From CAVPDE01 sp963707125 (GTDB lineage Bacteria; Desulfobacterota; DSM-4660; Desulfatiglandales; HGW-15), in assembly GCA_963707125.1 (NCBI GenBank), contig CAVPOU010000004.1:186001-250000 (forward strand): a stretch of 64,000 nucleotides of DNA, written 5' to 3'. Positions 25,156-33,142 of this stretch are shown piece by piece. The position numbers and the translations under genes are program-made. Position 1 is the first letter of the stretch. Every line of letters begins with the position of its first letter. The notes beneath the pieces were generated by a model. It did no database searches. It saw nothing but the letters and a program-made list of their open reading frames with translations, and had not been told where the DNA came from.

Positions 25156-25500
25156 TTTCGAGGTGCAACGTAGTGAATTCTATCATATTAATTTTCCCAT
25201 TGTCACCACTTTTTCGCCTCAAAATTCCCTCATGAGCCTATCGACAACCACCGATTTTTTCAAATGGGGAGATACTGGGGCGTCTCAATCGTCACTCCCG
25301 CGGAGGCGGGAGTCCAGAGAAGACCGAAAATCCTGGATTCCCGCCTTCGCGGGAATGACATTCCAAACAGTAGTTCCGTCCCCATTTTAGGCCAATAGCC
25401 TCCTTGAGGAGGTTGTTGTGAAGGCCCGATGGGGGGGTTGTGCAGGAGTTTCGTATAGCCTAGTGACAAATCTGTTATTGCGTTTGTATTAGATGTTATA
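25156..25500. repeat. Intergenic region with CATTCCCGCGAAGG-type palindrome
   Basis: No gene. At 25290-25362 an inverted pair CACTCCCGCGGAGGCGGGAG ... CCCGCCTTCGCGGGAATGAC forms a large hairpin, a widespread dispersed repeat type. The promoter of the rseC-like gene should lie in 25450-25530; TTGCGTTTGTATTAGATGTTATAAT (25477-25501) ends in a good -10 TATAAT with a poor -35. Confidence 0.5.
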
Positions 25501-25539
25501 ATGTCGGAGACCGCTGGGGTGCGGAGAGGAAGGTTGGCC

Positions 25540-26010
25540 ATGATCAACGAAAGAGGCGTGGTAGAAAAAATCGTTCATCAGAAAGCCGTGGTCAAACTTC
25601 AAAGAAGTTCCGGCTGTGACACCTGCGAAGCCAGGGGCTCCTGCCATGCAGAGGGCGACAAGGAGATGCTCGTAGAGGTGGAAAACGAACTCCACGCGAG
25701 AGAGGGCGACTCTGTGGAGGTGAGCATGCCGACACGATCTGTGGCCAAGATGGCCCTAGTCGTTTATCTTGGGCCTGTGGTGGCGTTGATCGCCGGTGCC
25801 TTTATAGGAGATGCCGTTGGCAGGTCTTTCCAGTTCGACTCTCCTTTAGCACCGGTCATCGGGGGAGCCGTCCTTCTTGCAGCGAGCCTCCTCGCTCTCA
25901 AAGGATTTGACCGGTTCGCCCAGTCCCGTCCCGAGTACCACCCCCACATGACCAGGATCCTTGCTACTGGACCTGGAGCTGTCCCCCCTCCATCCGGCGA
26001 TAGCAGATGA
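25540..26010 (+). CDS. rseC: RseC/MucC-family membrane protein
   Basis: About 156 residues from the ATG at 25540 (GAGAGGAAGG before it). N-terminal soluble domain with cysteines in CDTCEARGSC, the family hallmark, then two membrane segments (MALVVYLGPVVALIAGAFIGDAVG and LAPVIGGAVLLAASLLALKGF). RseC proteins accompany Rnf complexes and help mature or reduce them and SoxR. It converges on rnfB, with 47 bases of overlap, so opposite-strand transcripts overlap at the 3' ends. Confidence 0.85.
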   Translation: MINERGVVEKIVHQKAVVKLQRSSGCDTCEARGSCHAEGDKEMLVEVENELHAREGDSVEVSMPTRSVAKMALVVYLGPVVALIAGAFIGDAVGRSFQFDSPLAPVIGGAVLLAASLLALKGFDRFAQSRPEYHPHMTRILATGPGAVPPPSGDSR

Positions 26011-28027
26011 GCCCGCACTGGAGGCAGCGCTTGGACTCCTCCAGGGCTTGTTCCTGGGAATAGCCGGTTGCGATTTCCGCAGTCGGATCCGCTACCCGCC
26101 GGTCTTCCGGTATTTCAGGCATCTCAACACGGCGAGACGTGGTGACCGGTTCAATCTCCCTGACCGTCAAAACCTCCGTGGTCTTCCGGATCATGCGGAC
26201 AGGCGCTTCTACAGGAGTGCCCGTCAGGAACTTGTGAACCGAGTTGGCTGCCCTCCGGCCGGCGCCGATCGCCTCCACAACCGCTTTGTAATCATTCGTT
26301 GCTTCACCGGGCCGGAAAATGCCGATGTCCTGTGCAGCGAAGGGACTAGGGTACGGTGTCAGCGTCTCCCACAGGATCGTCCCCTGCTCCGGCGCCCCCT
26401 CTTGGGTCTCCATTTTCCGAGGCACATAGATGAGTTCCGGGAAACGGCCTGCGCCGATCAGCAGGCTGTCCACCGGGATTGCGTCTCTTCGCTCCTCAAT
26501 CCCATCCAGGGACAGACGAACCACTTCCACTTGAGCCAACGCTGATCCCTCACCCATCATCTTGGTCAGAGCGCTCTGGAAGTGGAACTGGATTCCTTCC
26601 TGTTCCGCAGCAGCAAGATCCTTCTCAGAATAAGCCGCCTGATCCCGGGATTTCCTCATCACTATCCGGGCGCTCTTTGCCCCTTCTTTGATGCACTCCC
26701 TGGCGGCTTCAAGGGCTGCCTTTCCGCCACCCAGGATCATCACGTGCTTGCCAAGAGCAGGTTTTTTCTCTGCTCTTTGTTTCAGAATCAAATCCAGGAG
26801 CACCTGCACGCCGGGCAGGGCCTGTTCCCGCTCTTTCTCAGACATCTGGGTATCCCAACCCCCTGTGGCCGCAAAGACCGCCTGGAAGCCCTCTTTCAGG
26901 AGGGATTCTATTGTGAAATCTTTACCCAGCTTTTGACTGGGTTTCGCTTCAACCCCGGCATCCAGGATCCCGTTGATTTCCCAGTCAAGGACGTCCTGGG
27001 GCAAACGGTTCTCAGCAAGGCCTGTTCTGAGAAGCCCTCCGAGTCTCGGCGACCCTTCATAGACCACCGCGTCGTGGCCCAGTCGATTGATGAAATAAGC
27101 CGCTGTCAAACCCTCGGCGCCTCCACCGATGACGGCCACACGCTTTCCGCTCTCAGGAGCTCTTGGGATCTGAACCCGCCGGCCTGATTTCATCTCATAG
27201 TCCGCAGCGTACCGCTTCAGGAAGTTGATCGCCACGGGTTCATCCACCAGGTTGCGTCGGCACTCATACTCACAGGGATGGACACAGATCCTGCCGCACA
27301 CGAGAGGGAATGGATTGGTTTCTTTGATCACCTGCACAGCGCCCAGCGGATCTCCCTCTTTGATTTTGCGAATGTACACAGGGATCTCAATTCCCGCAGG
27401 ACAGAATCGCTGGCAAGGCGCAGTGCACTGCTCCAGGGTGTATTCCCTGCCGATCCGCCTCGAGTTGGAGGTCAGGGTAATGATGTTTTTCGGGCAGATT
27501 CGTTCACAGGTGCCGCACCCCGTGCACTTGGCCGGATTCACCACCGGCAAGTTGTCCGGGCCCATGGAAAGGGCATCAAAGGGGCAAGCTCGCGCGCACG
27601 TTCCCAGGCCCACGCACCCGATAGGGCATACCTTTGAGCCACCGCTCAGGAGAACCGCAGCCCTGCAGTCCCGCACACCCTCATACAGGAACTTGAGATC
27701 CGCATCCTGGAATCCATAGGTGCATCCGGGACGTGCCACATCCGGTTCCCGCACCTCGGACGCCACTCCGAGGATAGCTGCGACAGACGGGCCAACGTCC
27801 GAGCCGCCGGCCACACAGGATGAGGGCGAGGACTTGCCTTTGACAATGGCTTCTGCATTGGCCCCACACCCGGGAAAACCACAACCGCCGCAGTTTGCTC
27901 CGGGAAGGGCTTCCGTCACCGCTTCAATCTTGGGATCCATGTAGACGTAGAAGACTTTGGCGGCCACAGCAAGCCCCACGCCGCAGAGAGCACCCAACCC
28001 ACCTAACACAATCAGTCCCGTTAACAT
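25964..28027 (-). CDS. rnfB: RnfB fused to a GltD-like FAD/NAD(P) oxidoreductase
   Basis: 687 residues, two to three times the usual RnfB. Residues 1-195 are RnfB: N-terminal membrane anchor, the [4Fe-4S] site C46/C49/C54/C71 (ANCGGCGFPGC), and two ferredoxin clusters (CPIGCVGLGTCARACP and CTGCGTCERICP). Residues 196-687 resemble the small subunit of glutamate synthase: a cysteine-rich entry domain (CTAPCQRFCPAGIEIP, CGRICVHPCEYEC), a FAD site (VAVIGGGAEGLTAAY, about 297-311) and an NAD(P) site (VMILGGGKAALEAA). It is the last gene of the rnf cluster. The fused flavoprotein could give the Rnf ferredoxin-binding subunit direct access to NAD(P)H. Confidence 0.92.
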   Translation of the reverse strand: MLTGLIVLGGLGALCGVGLAVAAKVFYVYMDPKIEAVTEALPGANCGGCGFPGCGANAEAIVKGKSSPSSCVAGGSDVGPSVAAILGVASEVREPDVARPGCTYGFQDADLKFLYEGVRDCRAAVLLSGGSKVCPIGCVGLGTCARACPFDALSMGPDNLPVVNPAKCTGCGTCERICPKNIITLTSNSRRIGREYTLEQCTAPCQRFCPAGIEIPVYIRKIKEGDPLGAVQVIKETNPFPLVCGRICVHPCEYECRRNLVDEPVAINFLKRYAADYEMKSGRRVQIPRAPESGKRVAVIGGGAEGLTAAYFINRLGHDAVVYEGSPRLGGLLRTGLAENRLPQDVLDWEINGILDAGVEAKPSQKLGKDFTIESLLKEGFQAVFAATGGWDTQMSEKEREQALPGVQVLLDLILKQRAEKKPALGKHVMILGGGKAALEAARECIKEGAKSARIVMRKSRDQAAYSEKDLAAAEQEGIQFHFQSALTKMMGEGSALAQVEVVRLSLDGIEERRDAIPVDSLLIGAGRFPELIYVPRKMETQEGAPEQGTILWETLTPYPSPFAAQDIGIFRPGEATNDYKAVVEAIGAGRRAANSVHKFLTGTPVEAPVRMIRKTTEVLTVREIEPVTTSRRVEMPEIPEDRRVADPTAEIATGYSQEQALEESKRCLQCGLICYRRMEGGQLQVQ

Positions 28028-28069
28028 TCAGTTCCTCCCCGAAACTTCACCGAAAATCATTTTAACAAA

Positions 28070-28260
28070 TCCCCTCTGTGAGGCTGCCCGACAATCCAAA
28101 ATCCCTCTCCCCCTCTAGGGGAGAGGCTAGGTGAGGGGGTTTAAATTCAACGACTTACACCCTCACCCCGACCCTCTCCCTCAAGGGAGAGGGAGTTGTC
28201 AGAGAGGCTCGTAAGGGGGATTTGACGAGCGCACCTCATAAAAACATTTGCTTTTACAAA
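28070..28260. repeat. Palindromic repeats between rnfA and rnfB
   Basis: Two hairpins: CCCTCTCCCCCTCTAGGGGAGAGG (28100-28125, continuing GTGAGGGGG) and CCGACCCTCTCCCTCAAGGGAGAGGG (28167-28193). Related to the inner palindrome of MITE-B but without its ends. Confidence 0.6.
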
Positions 28261-28285
28261 TACCTTCAAAGGGTGCTCCTGAGCA

Positions 28286-28861
28286 TCACGCCATCCCTTT
28301 GAAGGCATAAAAAGCCAGCGACATCATGCCCGCAGTCACCAGACCGATGGAGGTCTCCCTCAAAGGCTTTGGAACCCGAGCGAGCAGGATGCGCTCTCGG
28401 ACCGCCGCAAAAAGAATCAAGGCAAGGCCGAAGCCTGCCGGATACGCAAAAGAGGAAACCAACGTTTGAAGGAAACTGTAATTCTCGTTGATATTGATAA
28501 AGCACACACCCAGCACCGCACAGTTCGTGGTGATCAGAGGCAGGTAAATGCCGAGCCCCGCATAGAGCGTGGGGATGCTTTTCTTAAGATACATCTCAAC
28601 GAACTGGACCAGGGTCGCAATCACAAGAATAAAGGCAAGGGTTCTCAAGTACTGGACATCAAAAGGCTTGAGGAGAACATACTCTACCAGCCAAGTGGCT
28701 GCCCCTGCCATCACCAGGACAAAAATAACACCCCCCGTCATTCCCACTGCAGTCTCCATCTTCTTCGAGACTCCAAGAAAGGGGCAGTTGCCGAGATACT
28801 GCATGAGCAGGATGTTGTTCACAAAAATGCAGCTGATGATCAAACCGATGTAGTCACCCAT
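28286..28861 (-). CDS. rnfA: Electron transport complex subunit RnfA
   Basis: 191 residues, six membrane helices, family motifs NNILLMQYLGNCPFLGVSKK and TTNCAVLGVCFININENYSF with the cysteine that in RnfA/RnfE binds an intramembrane [2Fe-2S] cluster. Forms a pseudo-symmetric pair with RnfE. Separated from rnfE by MITE-A copy 4, which also carries a hairpin, in what used to be a spacer of about 26 bases. Confidence 0.95.
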   Translation of the reverse strand: MGDYIGLIISCIFVNNILLMQYLGNCPFLGVSKKMETAVGMTGGVIFVLVMAGAATWLVEYVLLKPFDVQYLRTLAFILVIATLVQFVEMYLKKSIPTLYAGLGIYLPLITTNCAVLGVCFININENYSFLQTLVSSFAYPAGFGLALILFAAVRERILLARVPKPLRETSIGLVTAGMMSLAFYAFKGMA

Positions 28862-28884
28862 CGCTTTTTCTCCTTACTTTTTTC

Positions 28885-29094
28885 GTAACTGCTCAGGTGT
28901 TTAGGCTGAAGACTGAAGACTGAAGGGCAATAATGATCATCCATGACATAATCACCTGCCAATGTAGCCAAACGATCTTGGTTTTGTGTGATCGCGCACC
29001 TGCCTGCCGCGCCCGCGGCGCAGGCAGGTGTCTTTTCCTTCAGTCTATCCACCTTCAGTCTATCTACCTTCAGTCTATCTACCTGAGAAGTTAC
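28885..29094. mobile_element. MITE-A copy 4 (IS66-like ends)
   Basis: 210 bp, left end GTAACTGCTCAGGTG, right end ...CCTGAGAAGTTAC, flanked by CTTTTTTC (28877-28884) and CTTATTTC (29095-29102): an 8-bp duplication with one mismatch. It has three copies of the CTTCAGTCTATC(T/C)AC word and its nested hairpin sits at another place (28999-29028) than in copies 1 and 3. Inserted at the stop codon of rnfE, within an operon. Confidence 0.85.
28999..29028. repeat. Nested 30-bp hairpin in MITE-A copy 4, different site
   Basis: CCTGCCTGCC ... GGCAGG with a GCGCCCGCGGC loop region; located after GATCGCGCA rather than after CCAA as in copies 1 and 3. Confidence 0.75.
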
Positions 29095-29095
29095 C

Positions 29096-29695
29096 TTATT
29101 TCTTCCCGAGCAGGTTCATGATGCAGAGCATGAGGCCGAGACAGACAAAGGCCCCGGGCGCTGTGATCATAAACGAAAACGGCTGGAACGACGGACCGAG
29201 GAATGAGATCGGCTGGTTGAAAAATGTCCCATTCCCAAAAACCTCGCGGATAATCGCGAGAACAGTCAGCGAAATCGTGTAACCCAGCCCCATTCCAAGA
29301 CCGTCCGCAAAGGAGGGCAGCACTCCTTTCTTGTAGCAGAAGGCTTCTGCCCGGCCTAAGGGGATGCAGTTCACCACGATCAAGGGGATGAAGATTCCCA
29401 TTTTCAGAAAGAGTTCGTACGTGTAGGCCTGCATCAAGAGCTCCACCACGATGACGAAGGTTGCCACGACCACGATGAAGCAGGCGATCCTCACGTTCTT
29501 CGGGATGACCTTTCGAAGAAGGGAGATCAGCACATTGGAGCCCACCAGCACGAAGGTCACTGCCAGGCCCATGCCGAAGCCCATGTCCACCTGCTTGGTC
29601 ATGGCCAGGGTCGGGCAGAGCCCCAGGACGAGACGATACGGAGGGACTTCGCTCCATAATCCCTTTGTGAATTCCTGAAAAGCAGTCTTTGCCAT
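29096..29695 (-). CDS. rnfE: Electron transport complex subunit RnfE
   Basis: 199 residues with six membrane helices; family motif LVLGLCPTLAMTKQVDMGFGMG with the cluster-binding Cys and PLIVVNCIPLGRAEAFCYKK. Partner of RnfA in the membrane core. Normal length. It lies 14 bases after rnfG. Confidence 0.95.
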   Translation of the reverse strand: MAKTAFQEFTKGLWSEVPPYRLVLGLCPTLAMTKQVDMGFGMGLAVTFVLVGSNVLISLLRKVIPKNVRIACFIVVVATFVIVVELLMQAYTYELFLKMGIFIPLIVVNCIPLGRAEAFCYKKGVLPSFADGLGMGLGYTISLTVLAIIREVFGNGTFFNQPISFLGPSFQPFSFMITAPGAFVCLGLMLCIMNLLGKK

Positions 29696-29709
29696 AAGTG
29701 CTCCTCTCC

Positions 29710-30303
29710 CTAGGACTTGATGGATTTCATCTTCTCAACAATATTGGACTTCAGACGATTGTAGATCTCACCGGAGGAAACCACGGCCCCCGTGACCCCG
29801 CGGGATGAAACCGTGGCCCCGCTGATGGCATCGATCTTTCCACCGTCCCCTTTCACCTTGAAAGGTTCCTTGATGGACTGGCCCTTGAACTGGCTCGTGA
29901 ATTTTGGGTCGGTTTGCACCCTGGCTCCAACACCCGGCGTCTCACGATGGGTGGTGACGCCCACTCCCACGATCTGATCGTTATCCATGTTCACCGCAAT
30001 GATGATGGGGATCTCCCCGCCATAACCCTTTCCGGTCGCTTCAAAGGCCACGGTGTTCGGTTTCCCATCGAAAACCCCCACAAAGAAGGCCCGTTCTTCC
30101 TTGCCGTCCTTTATCTTGAACCGGGTCGTCAGGGGATCATTGGTGCATCCTTTCATGATCTGGAGAATGGCAGGGCCTTTAACAAACTTGATCTGCTGGT
30201 ACTCAATGCGCTCCTGGGTTCCGGCCCGCACTCCTGCCAGGATACCGCCCGAGATGGCGCCGAAAAGGGTAACGACCACAAAAAGCCTCAACATTTCACG
30301 CAT
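29710..30303 (-). CDS. rnfG: Electron transport complex subunit RnfG
   Basis: 197 residues; one N-terminal membrane helix (LFVVVTLFGAISGGILAGV) and a periplasmic FMN-binding domain. The covalent FMN site is the Thr of DAISGATVSSRGV (about residue 164). Follows rnfD with a one-base gap. Confidence 0.95.
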   Translation of the reverse strand: MREMLRLFVVVTLFGAISGGILAGVRAGTQERIEYQQIKFVKGPAILQIMKGCTNDPLTTRFKIKDGKEERAFFVGVFDGKPNTVAFEATGKGYGGEIPIIIAVNMDNDQIVGVGVTTHRETPGVGARVQTDPKFTSQFKGQSIKEPFKVKGDGGKIDAISGATVSSRGVTGAVVSSGEIYNRLKSNIVEKMKSIKS

Positions 30304-30304
30304 G

Positions 30305-31264
30305 TCATTTGCTCCTTCCCAAAGCTCTTGGTCTTATCTTGTCAAGAAGCGGGTTCGCTATGTTGAAAAGGAGGATGGCAAACACCACGCCATCGGTAAA
30401 GCCGCCGATATTGCGGATCAGAATCGTCATAACCCCTGCGCCTGCCCCGAAGATCAGCATTGGGATGAGATTTACCGGCGAAGAGGAATACTCGGTGATC
30501 AGGAAAAAAGCTCCAAGCAGGGTGTAGCCTGCGAGCAGATGAAACCAGGGACCCGCATATTTATCCGGATGGACAAGATTGAACGCATAGGCCGTCACCA
30601 GAACACCGACGATGTAAGAGAGCGAAATCTCCCACCGGATGAGACCGCGAAGAATCAGGTAGAGCCCTCCCACCATCAGGCCGAGCGCAAAGATCGTTCC
30701 CACCCCTCCGACTTGCTGCCCCATGAGAAGCCCGGTCAGGCTGTAGCGGGCGACGGCGGCCGTCCCCAAAGCTTTCACAGCTTTGAGAGGATCTGCCGCA
30801 GGGAAACTGAAGTCATAGTTCAAATAAGCCTGGTCCAAGTCCATGACCCCTTTGTAGGAAATGATGAGTGTGGCGATCGCCACCAGCGCCGGATTCAGCG
30901 GATTGCCGCCGAGGCCGCCATAAATCCATTTCCCTACGGTGACGGCCACAGCAGTGCCTAACACCACCACCCACCAGGGCGCCGTTGCAGGAAGCAGCAT
31001 CCCGAACAGAAGCCCGATCACCGCGGCATCCCCATCCCCAATGGTGACAGGACGTCTCATCACACGGTTCAGGATCAACTCCCAGAGCATGGCGCAGGGG
31101 ATGGAAAGGGCCATCACCCTCAGGGCCGGGACCCCGAATTGATAGATCCCCATGAGCACTGCGGGGAGAGCCGCCAGCAGGGTGTGATAGCTTTTCTCCC
31201 TGATGCTGATTCCGTTGTGCCAGTATGGCGCATGTGAACCGACCAGTAACTTCTCATTAAGCAT
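30305..31264 (-). CDS. rnfD: Electron transport complex subunit RnfD
   Basis: 319 residues with about nine membrane helices and the family motif LNPALVAIATLIISY / GGLGGNPLNP. The usual FMN-attachment motif SGAT is here YSLTG (about residue 179): a Thr remains at the expected place but its neighbours differ, so covalent FMN is uncertain. Overlaps rnfC by 8 bases. Confidence 0.93.
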   Translation of the reverse strand: MLNEKLLVGSHAPYWHNGISIREKSYHTLLAALPAVLMGIYQFGVPALRVMALSIPCAMLWELILNRVMRRPVTIGDGDAAVIGLLFGMLLPATAPWWVVVLGTAVAVTVGKWIYGGLGGNPLNPALVAIATLIISYKGVMDLDQAYLNYDFSFPAADPLKAVKALGTAAVARYSLTGLLMGQQVGGVGTIFALGLMVGGLYLILRGLIRWEISLSYIVGVLVTAYAFNLVHPDKYAGPWFHLLAGYTLLGAFFLITEYSSSPVNLIPMLIFGAGAGVMTILIRNIGGFTDGVVFAILLFNIANPLLDKIRPRALGRSK

Positions 31265-32543
31265 GGGCTCCCTCCGCGCTCCTTATCCGTGCAACCTCCT
31301 GCTTCCCGAGCGTGATGTATTGGAAAATGGGGATCCGGACGATGCAGACATAGGTGCAAAGCCCGCACTCGATGCAGGAGAGAAGATCATAACCTTGGGC
31401 CGCTTCTTCAAAACGGCCGTTTTCAAGGTACCGGATGAGCATGTTCACCGGCATTTTCGCAGGGCAGACTTTCACGCACTCACCGCAGTTGACGCAGTGG
31501 GTGTCGGAACCGGGAACGATCTGAGCCTTGTCCTGGACCAGAATGGCCTCGGTATCTGCCAGAACGGGCGCCTCTTCTGAAAAGAGAGCTAAACCGGCCA
31601 TGGGGCCTCCGAGAACAACCCGATCTCCCTGGGACGTTTCAATGTTAAGGGCGTTCAGGACATCTTTGACCGGTGTTCCGATCCTGGCTCTGGCCTGGAC
31701 CGTGGAACCCTCTTTCTTGATCACCGTCACGAGTTTGTGAATGGGGACCTGCCCCTCTGAAAAAGCTTTGTGGAGTGCGACAACCGCTTCAGCGCTCACA
31801 AATCCGATCCCGAGATCCTCGCACCTCTTGCCGACAGGGACTGCTTTCCCGAAGAGGTTTTTCATCACCATCCTGGGGAGGGTGCTTGGATAAAGCGGAT
31901 CCATCGCTTTCACCTCAGCCCCTGTTTTTTCCGCTTTAACCTTCAAATAATTCGGAACCAGCAGGATGATCCTTTGGATTCCTGAAATCTTCTTCAGTGT
32001 CTCAATCCCCTGCTTCAGCCCTTCAGCTTCCGTATCGACAACAAACTGGTTCTTGGTCACCAGGAGGTCGCTGTCGACCCCGGTGACCACCAGGGCCTCC
32101 AAAGGAGGCTTGGAACTCACAAGGGAACCGAAGTCCGGAGCACCGGGCAGAGAAGCGAGGTACTTGAGCGCGTTCTGAAGACTCACGTCCTTGGCCACAC
32201 GACTGAACTCGTCGTCCCCCTGATCCTTTTCCGTTACGTTGACGGAGACGGCTGTGTTGGCCTGGCCCATGTACCCGCTGTAGGGGGAGAGGCTCGAAAT
32301 GGTCCCGGTCACCGAGGAGATGAAGTAGTCTCCCCGATCCGTTGCCAATCGGACCTTTTGGCCGGTCCGCACCCGGTCCCCGACCCCGATCATCAGTTCT
32401 GCGACTTTCGGAAAAGGGCCTTTCACCAGGAAGGTCACCTTCTTCGGCAAGGGAACCTCCGCCAATACTTCTTTCGGAAGGCCCCAGATCCTGGAACCTC
32501 TGAGCTTCGGTTTCGTGATTGCAAAAAAGGGTCTCTTGATCAT
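31257..32543 (-). CDS. rnfC: Electron transport complex subunit RnfC
   Basis: 428 residues: N-terminal RnfC barrel-sandwich domain (KVTFLVKGPFPKVAELMIGVGDRVRTGQKV), NuoF-like Rossmann/FMN domain and two [4Fe-4S] sites (CVNCGECVKVCPAKMP and CIECGLCTYVC). It is the NADH-facing subunit. The glycine-rich NADH/FMN region is shortened compared with classical RnfC: I do not see a clear GxGGAGFP motif, which fits the deltaproteobacterial/methanogen-like short form. Confidence 0.9.
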   Translation of the reverse strand: MIKRPFFAITKPKLRGSRIWGLPKEVLAEVPLPKKVTFLVKGPFPKVAELMIGVGDRVRTGQKVRLATDRGDYFISSVTGTISSLSPYSGYMGQANTAVSVNVTEKDQGDDEFSRVAKDVSLQNALKYLASLPGAPDFGSLVSSKPPLEALVVTGVDSDLLVTKNQFVVDTEAEGLKQGIETLKKISGIQRIILLVPNYLKVKAEKTGAEVKAMDPLYPSTLPRMVMKNLFGKAVPVGKRCEDLGIGFVSAEAVVALHKAFSEGQVPIHKLVTVIKKEGSTVQARARIGTPVKDVLNALNIETSQGDRVVLGGPMAGLALFSEEAPVLADTEAILVQDKAQIVPGSDTHCVNCGECVKVCPAKMPVNMLIRYLENGRFEEAAQGYDLLSCIECGLCTYVCIVRIPIFQYITLGKQEVARIRSAEGAHA

Positions 32544-32724
32544 CTTGTTCCTCTTATTCCTTCGAACTTCGTTCCCCCTGCATCTCGCTCAACTCATAGA
32601 TACAAGGCGCCCCAAAAAGCAACGAGTCATGAGGACTGAGGACTGAGCAATATAAGGAAATGAATGTCTTTTGAAATCCACTCAGTCCTCATGACTCATA
32701 GCTCAGTCCTTTTTCAGCAACCTG
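32544..32724. repeat. Spacer with inverted GAGTCATGAGGACTGAG words
   Basis: GAGTCATGAGGACTGAGGAC (about 32624-32643) is followed by its inverse CTCAGTCCTCATGACTCA (about 32682-32699), able to fold into a long hairpin between the cytochrome and rnfC genes. Confidence 0.65.
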
Positions 32725-33129
32725 CTAAAGGAGCACGTGACACGCCGAGCAGCTCACCGGACCCTGGCCGCCGTCTTCATGGCACCCCTTACACTGTTGA
32801 TGAAAGGCATCGGATCGCAGGGGTCCCATTCCTTCGCCCTCTTGAGCCTTGTGGCACTCTCCGCATGGGGTAGCCTTTTGCCCCTCCTTGTCCATGTCAT
32901 GATGGCACTCCTTGCACTTGAGGCCGTAGCCTTTGTCCCAAGTGTGCTCCTTGTGATCAAAGAGCACGTTCCCGGCGATGTTCTTGAACATAATCCGGAG
33001 CGGCGGCTCAGGAGGTTTGATCGGGTAAGCGGCATAGCCGACCGCCGCAACCAGAAGAAGAATGCCTGCCATTACATACGCTACGGTCTTTTCTTTCTTT
33101 GAATCCATCATGAAAAACCCTCTCATCAA
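32725..33129 (-). CDS. Tetraheme cytochrome c, membrane-anchored, Rnf-associated
   Basis: 134 residues with an N-terminal signal anchor (VAYVMAGILLLVAAVGYAAY) and four CxxCH sites: CKECH, CGECH, CKGCH, CSACH, plus extra His residues (DHKEHTWDKG) for axial ligands, as in class III cytochromes. Related bacteria keep a multiheme cytochrome directly before rnfC, where it probably connects Rnf with periplasmic electron carriers. The position here, upstream of rnfC in the same direction, matches. Confidence 0.9.
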   Translation of the reverse strand: MMRGFFMMDSKKEKTVAYVMAGILLLVAAVGYAAYPIKPPEPPLRIMFKNIAGNVLFDHKEHTWDKGYGLKCKECHHDMDKEGQKATPCGECHKAQEGEGMGPLRSDAFHQQCKGCHEDGGQGPVSCSACHVLL

Positions 33130-33142
33130 AATCCTGGTTCAA

